A stretch of 64,000 nucleotides of DNA from Billgrantia ethanolica (GTDB lineage: Bacteria > Pseudomonadota > Gammaproteobacteria > Pseudomonadales > Halomonadaceae): contig NZ_JABFTX010000004.1 in the NCBI RefSeq assembly GCF_021404305.1, positions 186,001-250,000 on the forward strand. The letters run 5' to 3'. Position 1 is the first letter of the stretch. Every line of letters starts with the position of its first letter. Below are positions 58,658 to 64,000 of the stretch, in pieces. The notes under the pieces were generated by a model, which was given only the letters and a program-made list of their open reading frames with translations, was not told where the DNA came from and ran no database searches. Made by a program: the position numbers and the translations under genes.

Positions 58658-59104
58658 ATGCATCTGACCCGTTACACCGACTATGCGCTGCGCGTTCTGC
58701 TCTACCTCGCCGTCAAAGGGGAAGAGCGGGCCACCATCCACGAGATTGCAGAAAGCTTCGGCGTGTCGCGCAACCATCTGATGAAGGTGGTTCAGGATCT
58801 CAGTCATCGCGGCTACATCACCACCATTCGCGGCAAGAATGGTGGCCTGTTGCTCAATCGCCCCCCGGAGGAGATCACTTTGGGCGGGGTGGTACGCGAC
58901 ACCGAGCACGAGCTTGGCCTGGTGGAGTGCTTCCGCGATCACAACGAATGCATCATCACCCCGGCCTGCCGACTCAAGCCTATTCTCAACGAGGCGATGG
59001 GCGCTTTCATGCAGGTTCTGGATGGTTACACCCTCGCCGACATGCTCGGCAGACGCCAGCCCCAGCTCGCGCGCCTGATGCAGATCCCGACAGGCGCCAC
59101 CTAG
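58658..59104 (+). CDS. nsrR: NsrR, NO-sensing [4Fe-4S]/[2Fe-2S] Rrf2-family repressor
   Basis: The 148-residue protein begins MHLTRYTDYALRVLLYLAV, as NsrR does, with an HTH (HEIAESFGVSRNHLMKVVQDL), the wing IRGKNGGLLL, and three cluster cysteines C91, C98 and C104 in VECFRDHNECIITPACRL. When NO destroys the cluster, repression ends. Candidate operators lie before norC, hmp, nnrS copy 2 and nosR in this window. Confidence 0.95.
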   Translation: MHLTRYTDYALRVLLYLAVKGEERATIHEIAESFGVSRNHLMKVVQDLSHRGYITTIRGKNGGLLLNRPPEEITLGGVVRDTEHELGLVECFRDHNECIITPACRLKPILNEAMGAFMQVLDGYTLADMLGRRQPQLARLMQIPTGAT

Positions 59105-59202
59105 ATGTGCCAAACTCAATTTGGCCTTGTAGAAGGCTGGCATCGAGCGTTGCCATCGCGCTTCGACCGCCTTCACCGTGAATCAAGCATAAGGAGAAAC
59201 CC

Positions 59203-59514
59203 ATGAAGAAAGTTACCGCCGCTCTGCTCGCCGGCTCCGCCGCCCTGGTCTTTGCCACCGTGGCCCAGGCCGAACCCGATGGCGAGGCGATCTACAACCA
59301 GGCGTGCATGGCGTGCCACATGACCGGTGCCGCCGGCGCCCCGATCAAGGGTGATGCCGACGCCTGGGCCGAGCGCCTAGAGCAGGACATGGACACCCTG
59401 TATGCCCACTCCATCGAGGGTATCGGCGCCATGCCGCCGAAGGGTGGCCACGCCAACCTGAGCGACGAGGAAGTAAAAGCCGCCGTCGACTTCATGCTCG
59501 AGCCGGTGCTCTAA
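59203..59514 (+). CDS. Small periplasmic cytochrome c (c5 family)
   Basis: The 103-residue protein has a signal peptide (KKVTAALLAGSAALVFATVAQA), one haem site CMACH in YNQACMACHMTGAAGAP, and the methionine ligand in GAMPPKGGHANLSDEEV, as in cytochrome c5/c8-like electron carriers. About 78 residues when mature. It is a likely electron donor for NO, nitrite or N2O reduction. AAGGAG lies before the ATG. Confidence 0.92.
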   Translation: MKKVTAALLAGSAALVFATVAQAEPDGEAIYNQACMACHMTGAAGAPIKGDADAWAERLEQDMDTLYAHSIEGIGAMPPKGGHANLSDEEVKAAVDFMLEPVL

Positions 59515-59527
59515 CCGCGCCGTCAAA

Positions 59528-59553
59528 GCTCAGGCGGACCTCTCCGCCTGAGC
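59528..59553 (+). terminator. Hairpin downstream of the cytochrome c gene
   Basis: GCTCAGGCGGA (59528-59538) pairs perfectly with TCCGCCTGAGC (59543-59553) over a 4-base loop, 14 nt after the stop. No U-run follows. The rest of the 314-bp gap to nosR holds only the two regulatory sites listed. Confidence 0.6.
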
Positions 59554-59699
59554 GGCGGGGCGACTGGCCCAGATCGCCATCACGCGCCCCGCCGCCACCA
59601 TCGCAATACTCTTCCAGACAGCGCCACGTCTTACCGTAGCCAAGCCTGCCTACCCCTTAGGGATTACCTCTTAAACCCCGTCCCCAGTCCCTCCCGTGC

Positions 59700-59713
59700 A
59701 TGATCCACGTCAA
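59700..59713. promoter_or_regulatory. Imperfect Fnr/Dnr-type box upstream of nosR
   Basis: ATGATCCACGTCAA has one mismatch to TTGAT-N4-GTCAA. It is centred about 60 bp upstream of the NsrR-type site, an order like that in front of norC. Confidence 0.5.
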
Positions 59714-59755
59714 TTCGATGACGTTGGTCTACTGGCATGATGGGCAACACCACAT

Positions 59756-59778
59756 AAGCAACATTTCAAATGCATGTT
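59756..59778. promoter_or_regulatory. NsrR-type operator upstream of nosR
   Basis: Halves AAGCAACATTT (8/11) and AAATGCATGTT (10/11) around one central C, 50 nt before the nosR ATG. Confidence 0.55.
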
Positions 59779-59828
59779 CTTGGTATCTGTCTTCGATACC
59801 CCGAACAAATGCTTGGTAAGGAATGCCC

Positions 59829-61970
59829 ATGTTCATCCGGCGCAACCCGCTCCTCTCCCTGGCTCTCGTCTGTGCATTCGCCATGTCGATGCTGCTCGGA
59901 GCAGCCGCACAGGCCTTCGAGCTGTCCCAGGTGAAAGCAGGCTTTCCCGATGCCACTCGCCTGGCCGATGCCCAGGGCGAGCATCTCACCAAGGCGGTCT
60001 ACGCCGGCGACACCCTGCTCGGCTACGCCTTCGAGACCGACGACATTGCGCCGATTCCGGCCTACTCCGGCAAACCGATCAACATGCTGGTGGGCATCGA
60101 CCTGGAAGCCCGTATCACTCAGGCCACCATTCTCGGCCACGAAGAGCCGATCATGCTGGTCGGCATCCCCGAGCAGCGCCTGATCGACTATGCCGATGCC
60201 CACACTCCTCATCACGTCAACGAGCGGCTGCGGGTGGGCGAAAACCTGGACGCCATCTCCGGCGCCACGGTCACGGTGATCGTGCTCACCGAAACGGTGA
60301 TGCGCTCCGCCCGGCGGGTCGCCGCCGAGCAGGGCCTGATCGACGACCCGCTGGCGACGCCGCCGGCCGAGGTGCGCTACGACGTGTTCGAGCCGGCCGA
60401 CTGGGAAACCCTGGTGGGCGACGGCACCGTTCGCCGCCTGCACCTGACCCACGGCGAGATCGACGAGGCCTTCGTCGGCACCGCCGCCGAAGGCTACGCC
60501 AGCGGTCAGGCGGCCGAGAACACCTTCATCGATCTTTACGTCACCTATCTCAATGCGCCGACTGCCGGTCGCAACCTGCTCGGCGACATCGTCTACGAGC
60601 AGCTGATGGAGCGCCTGGAAGAGGGTGAGCACGCCATCGGCGTAATGGCCAGTGGCGACTACTCCTTCAAGGGCTCCGGCTATGTGCGCGGCGGTATCTT
60701 CGACCGCATCGAAGCGTCCCAGGGCAATACCAACATCGCCTTCCAGGACAGCGACCATCGGCGCATCGTGCGTCTGGGCATCGACGGCGCACCGCGGTTG
60801 ACCGAGCGCGACATCTTCATCATCCGCAGCGAAGCCGAGTTTGATCCGGGCGAGCCTTGGGAACTGGGCCTGCTGGTGCGCCGGGCCGCCGGGCCGCTGG
60901 AAACCGAGTTCGTCCGCTTCAACGCCCACTACAGCATCCCCGAAGCCTACGTCGAACGCTTCGAGGCGCCGGTGGAAGAGGCGCTGTGGGTGCAGGTGTG
61001 GCGCGACCGCACCTTCCAGATCGCCGTGCTCGGCGCCGGCCTGACCGTGCTGACGGCGATCATGCTGTTCCAGGACGTGCTGGTGCGCTATCCGCGCGTG
61101 TTCGCCCCGCTGCGTGTCGGCTTCCTCATCTACACCGTGGTGTTCATCGGCTGGTACTCCCTGGCCCAGCTCTCGGTGGTCAACATCCTGACCTTCGTGC
61201 ATTCGCTGATGGGCGGCTTCAGCTGGGAGTCGTTCCTCATCGACCCGATGATGTTCATCCTCTGGTCGTTCGTCGCGGTGACGCTGCTGATGTGGGGCCG
61301 CGGCGTGTTCTGCGGCTGGCTGTGTCCCTTCGGCGCCATGCAGGAGCTGATCAACAAGGCCGCACGCAAGCTCCGGGTGCCTCAGTTCGAAGTGCCCTTC
61401 GCCCTGCACGAGCGGCTGTGGGCGATCAAGTACATCATTCTGCTGGCGCTGTTCGCGGTCTCGCTGCACTCGCTGGGCCAGGCCGAGCGCTACGCCGAGG
61501 TGGAGCCGTTCAAGACCGCCGTGACCATGCGCTTCCAGCGCGAGTGGGCCTTCCTGGCCTATGCCCTTGGCCTGCTCGCCATCTCGGCCTTCACCCACAA
61601 GGCCTACTGCCGCTACATCTGCCCGCTGGGCGCGGGGCTCGCCATTCCCGCCCGCCTGCGCCTGTTCGACTGGCTCAAGCGCCACCGCGGCAGCTGCGGC
61701 ACCCCCTGTCAGATCTGCGCCAACGAATGCGAAGTGCAGGCCATCCACCCCGACGGCCGCATCAATGCCAACGAGTGCCACTACTGCCTGGACTGCCAGG
61801 TGACCTACCACGACGACCGGCGTTGTCCGCCAATGATCAAGCGCCGCAAGCGCTACGAGAAGGCCGCTCGCGGCTCCTCGAAGGGCGGTGCCGTTGAATC
61901 CTTCCCGGCCGACGCTGCGCAGGGCAGCCAGGCCAAACTGCAGCGCATTCCCACTCTTCAGGAGGAGTGA
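59829..61970 (+). CDS. nosR: NosR, FMN-binding membrane protein for N2O reductase
   Basis: The 713-residue protein has a signal peptide, a periplasmic FMN-binding domain with DAISGATVTVIVLTETVM (the S/T-G-A-T flavin site), about six membrane helices with CGWLCPFGAMQELIN and CRYICPLGAGLAIP motifs, and a C-terminal ferredoxin part with CQICANECEVQAI and CHYCLDCQVTY, two [4Fe-4S] sites. It passes electrons to NosZ and supports its expression. The ATG at 59829 has AAGGA 6 nt upstream. Confidence 0.96.
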   Translation: MFIRRNPLLSLALVCAFAMSMLLGAAAQAFELSQVKAGFPDATRLADAQGEHLTKAVYAGDTLLGYAFETDDIAPIPAYSGKPINMLVGIDLEARITQATILGHEEPIMLVGIPEQRLIDYADAHTPHHVNERLRVGENLDAISGATVTVIVLTETVMRSARRVAAEQGLIDDPLATPPAEVRYDVFEPADWETLVGDGTVRRLHLTHGEIDEAFVGTAAEGYASGQAAENTFIDLYVTYLNAPTAGRNLLGDIVYEQLMERLEEGEHAIGVMASGDYSFKGSGYVRGGIFDRIEASQGNTNIAFQDSDHRRIVRLGIDGAPRLTERDIFIIRSEAEFDPGEPWELGLLVRRAAGPLETEFVRFNAHYSIPEAYVERFEAPVEEALWVQVWRDRTFQIAVLGAGLTVLTAIMLFQDVLVRYPRVFAPLRVGFLIYTVVFIGWYSLAQLSVVNILTFVHSLMGGFSWESFLIDPMMFILWSFVAVTLLMWGRGVFCGWLCPFGAMQELINKAARKLRVPQFEVPFALHERLWAIKYIILLALFAVSLHSLGQAERYAEVEPFKTAVTMRFQREWAFLAYALGLLAISAFTHKAYCRYICPLGAGLAIPARLRLFDWLKRHRGSCGTPCQICANECEVQAIHPDGRINANECHYCLDCQVTYHDDRRCPPMIKRRKRYEKAARGSSKGGAVESFPADAAQGSQAKLQRIPTLQEE

Positions 61971-61972
61971 CC

Positions 61973-63868
61973 ATGAGCGACAAGAACGACCACATCAAGG
62001 ACCTCAGCCGTCGGAATTTCCTGCGCAACAGCGCAGTGACCGGCGTGGCCGGGGCCAGCTTGGCAGGCGGCTTCGGCGCCGGCGCCCTGGTACGCAGCCG
62101 CCCCGCGGAGGCAGCCACCAACAACGAACACCACGTGGAGCCGGGCGAGCTGGACGAATACTACGGCTTCTGGAGCGGCGGTCACTCCGGCGAGGTGCGC
62201 ATCCTCGGCGTACCCTCCATGCGTGAACTGCTGCGCATCCCGGTGTTCAACGTCGACAGCGCCACCGGCTGGGGCATCACCAACGAGTCCAAGCGCGTGC
62301 TGGGGGAGAACGCTCCGCTCAACGGCGACACCCACCACCCCAAGGTGAGCTACACCGACGCCCGCTACGACGGTCGTTACTGCTTCATCAACGACAAGCT
62401 GAACACTCGGGTAGCGCGTATCCGTCTGGACATCATGCGCGCCGACAAGATTCTCACCATTCCCAACGTGCAGTCGATCCACGGCCTGACGCTGCAGCGC
62501 GTGCCGAGCACCGAGCGGGTCTTCGCGGCGGGCGAAATGATCGTGCCGCTGAACAACAACGGCGAATACCTGGATGATCCGTCCGAATACTGGACCATGA
62601 TGACCTGTATCGATGCCGAGACCATGGAGTTCAAGTGGCAGGCGATCGTCGACGGTAACCTGGACAACTGCGACACCGACTACAGCGGCCGCTTCGTCGC
62701 CGCCTCCTGCTACAACTCGGCGCGCGGCATGACCCTGCCGGAAATGATGGGCCCGGAGCGCGACTGGACGGTGATCTTCGACGTCCCCGCCATCGAAGCG
62801 GCCGTTGCCGCCGGCAACTACACCACCATCGGCGACTCCCCGGTCCCGGTGGTCGACGCCCGCGAGCAGGCCCACCAAGGCCGCAACGCCTTTGCCCTCT
62901 ACGTGCCGACCCCGCGCAGCCCGCACGGCGTCAACACCGCACCACCGGAAGGCAAGTACTGCGTGGTCAGCGGCAAGCTATCGCCGACCTGTACCGTGAT
63001 CGAGTGGTCCCGCGTGGCCGAGTGGTTCGACGGCGGTCTGTCCGACCCGCGCGACGTCGTGGTGGCCGAGCCGGAAGTGGGCCTGGGGCCGCTGCACACC
63101 ACCTACGACAACCGCGGCAACGCCTACACCTCGCTGTTCCTCGACAGCCAGGTAGTGAAGTGGAACATCGAGGACTCCATTCGCGCCTACAACGGCGAGG
63201 AGGTGAACTACATTCGCGACCGCATCGACGTGCACTACAACATCGGCCACATCAAGGCCTCGCTGGCCTGTAGCCGCGACGTGGACGGCAAATACCTCAC
63301 CGCGCTGTGCAAGTTCTCCAAGGATCGCTTCCTGCCGGTAGGCCCGATGCATGCCGAGAACGACCAGCTGATCGACATCACCGGCGAGCAGATGAAGCTG
63401 ATTCACGACGGTCCGACCTACGCCGAACCCCATGATGCGCTGATGATTCGTGCCGATCAGCTCAACCCGTCCCAGGTCTACACCCGCGACGATCCCTACT
63501 TCGCCGAAACCGTGGCCATGGCCCACGCCGATGGCGTCACGCTGGAGACGGACAACAAGGTCATTCGCGACGGCAACAAGGTGCGGGTCTACATGACCTC
63601 GGTGGCGCCGAGCTTCGGCACCACCGAGTTCCGCGTAAAGCAGGGCGACGAAGTCACCATCGTGGTCACCAACATGGACACCATCGAGGACGTCAGCCAC
63701 GGCTTCGCCCTGGTCAACCACGGCATCAACTTCGAGATCCATCCGCAGCAGACCTCGTCGGTGACCTTCGTGGCCGACAAGCCAGGGGTCCACTGGTACT
63801 ACTGCAGCTGGTTCTGCCACGCCCTGCACATGGAGATGTCAGGTCGCATGCTCGTAGAACCCGCATGA
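61973..63868 (+). CDS. nosZ: Nitrous oxide reductase NosZ (clade I, Tat-exported)
   Basis: The 631-residue protein has a Tat signal (LSRRNFLRNSAVTGVAGAS), a seven-bladed CuZ domain with histidine motifs such as DTHHPKVSYTD and HTTYDNRGNAYTS, and a C-terminal CuA cupredoxin with HWYYCSWFCHALHMEM (C-x3-C-x3-H-x2-M). It reduces N2O to N2 in the periplasm. The Tat signal places it in clade I. AGGAGG lies 7 nt before the ATG, and the gap to nosR is 2 nt. Confidence 0.98.
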   Translation: MSDKNDHIKDLSRRNFLRNSAVTGVAGASLAGGFGAGALVRSRPAEAATNNEHHVEPGELDEYYGFWSGGHSGEVRILGVPSMRELLRIPVFNVDSATGWGITNESKRVLGENAPLNGDTHHPKVSYTDARYDGRYCFINDKLNTRVARIRLDIMRADKILTIPNVQSIHGLTLQRVPSTERVFAAGEMIVPLNNNGEYLDDPSEYWTMMTCIDAETMEFKWQAIVDGNLDNCDTDYSGRFVAASCYNSARGMTLPEMMGPERDWTVIFDVPAIEAAVAAGNYTTIGDSPVPVVDAREQAHQGRNAFALYVPTPRSPHGVNTAPPEGKYCVVSGKLSPTCTVIEWSRVAEWFDGGLSDPRDVVVAEPEVGLGPLHTTYDNRGNAYTSLFLDSQVVKWNIEDSIRAYNGEEVNYIRDRIDVHYNIGHIKASLACSRDVDGKYLTALCKFSKDRFLPVGPMHAENDQLIDITGEQMKLIHDGPTYAEPHDALMIRADQLNPSQVYTRDDPYFAETVAMAHADGVTLETDNKVIRDGNKVRVYMTSVAPSFGTTEFRVKQGDEVTIVVTNMDTIEDVSHGFALVNHGINFEIHPQQTSSVTFVADKPGVHWYYCSWFCHALHMEMSGRMLVEPA

Positions 63869-63879
63869 CGATGTAACCC

Positions 63880-63902
63880 GGCCGGCCCCCGCGGGGCCGG
63901 CC
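63880..63902. terminator. GC-rich hairpin between nosZ and nosD
   Basis: GGCCGGCCCC (63880-63889) pairs with GGGGCCGGCC (63893-63902). It has no U-run and is followed by nosD, so it may limit readthrough or protect the nosRZ message rather than terminate fully. Confidence 0.6.
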
Positions 63903-63926
63903 ACTGCAACACCCGAGGTGACCGTA

Positions 63927-64000
63927 ATGCAACATACTCTTTTCTCATTCCTGGGCGGCTGCGCCCTGCTGCTGACGGCAACGTTTGCCTTCGGCGAGCT
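63927..64000 (+). CDS. nosD: NosD-like periplasmic copper-site maturation protein, N-terminus only
   Basis: Only 24 residues are visible, MQHTLFSFLGGCALLLTATF then AFGEL, a Sec signal peptide. GAGGTGA lies 7 nt before the ATG. The name rests on the conserved nosR-nosZ-nosD order, not on the protein sequence. Confidence 0.6.
   Translation, partial: MQHTLFSFLGGCALLLTATFAFGE

Noticed and set aside
59700..59725. GTCAATTCGATGAC as a NorR or second Fnr site before nosR
   Set aside because: The spacing between half-sites is wrong for both; only the overlapping 59700-59713 box is kept.
59774..60628. Plus-strand frame overlapping the nosR start
   Set aside because: Arg/Pro/Ser-rich translation in another frame of nosR; no conserved motif.
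59766..61811. A 681-codon minus-strand frame opposite nosR
   Set aside because: Antisense shadow in a high-GC gene; composition rich in His, Gln and Gly without domain features.
1..64000. CRISPR arrays, tRNAs, rRNAs, insertion sequences and prophage genes
   Set aside because: None was seen on reading the window; the only repeats are the elements listed.

Overview
The window reads as a chromosomal segment of a high-GC, denitrifying, halomonad-type gammaproteobacterium (Halomonas/Billgrantia-like). This is inferred from the mix of Pseudomonas-style nor/nir/nos genes, split NrdJa/NrdJb, UbiTUV and protein sequences that resemble Halomonas; no rRNA, tRNA or marker gene is present to prove it. 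I found no CRISPR array, integrase or insertion sequence.

Layout. 1-1.2 kb: 3' end of an Fnr-type regulator, a host-attachment-like protein and an Hsp20. 1.6-8.7 kb: nitric oxide reductase genes, with norEF and two membrane genes on the plus strand and norCBQD on the minus strand. 8.9-18.6 kb: accessory NO genes (nnrS and others) and the haem d1 pathway (nirDLGHJEN on the minus strand, nirCF on the plus strand). nirS itself is not in the window. 18.6-25.6 kb: a membrane protein, flavohaemoglobin hmp, ubiUV (O2-independent ubiquinone synthesis) and class III ribonucleotide reductase, whose glycyl-radical domain is a separate 54-residue gene, plus nrdG. 25.6-31.4 kb: nucleoside salvage operon nupC-deoC-deoA-deoB-deoD-cdd. 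31.7-48.1 kb: an exopolysaccharide cluster (wzb, wza, wzc, ABC flippase, Wzy-like, phytase-like, CapD-like, an amber-interrupted gene, a three-domain kinase-like protein, NTase-like proteins, GT2 and TagD). 48.3-49 kb: DeoR. 49.2-52.8 kb: ubiT-nrdJa-nrdJb. 53-59.5 kb: norR, RIC (ytfE), hemN, a second nnrS, nsrR and a small cytochrome c. 59.8-64 kb: nosR, nosZ and the start of nosD.

How it works together. The genes form an anaerobic and NO-handling programme: NO reduction, haem d1 synthesis, N2O reduction, oxygen-independent haem, ubiquinone and dNTP synthesis, and NO defence. Regulators and candidate sites are visible in the same window: Fnr/Dnr boxes before norC, nirD, nirC, nosR and others; NsrR-like 11-1-11 palindromes before norC, hmp, nnrS2 and nosR; three NorR-type sites plus a perfect -24/-12 promoter before RIC; paired NrdR boxes before nrdD and before ubiT-nrdJ; and two DeoR-like operators before nupC, 17 kb from deoR.

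Most notable are (i) an 85-bp structured repeat present three times, each time between two co-directional anaerobic-metabolism genes, in the same orientation as transcription and with compensatory changes in its stems; (ii) the split class III reductase; and (iii) an NTase-like/NDK-like/kinase-like fusion with a stand-alone paralogue in the exopolysaccharide cluster.
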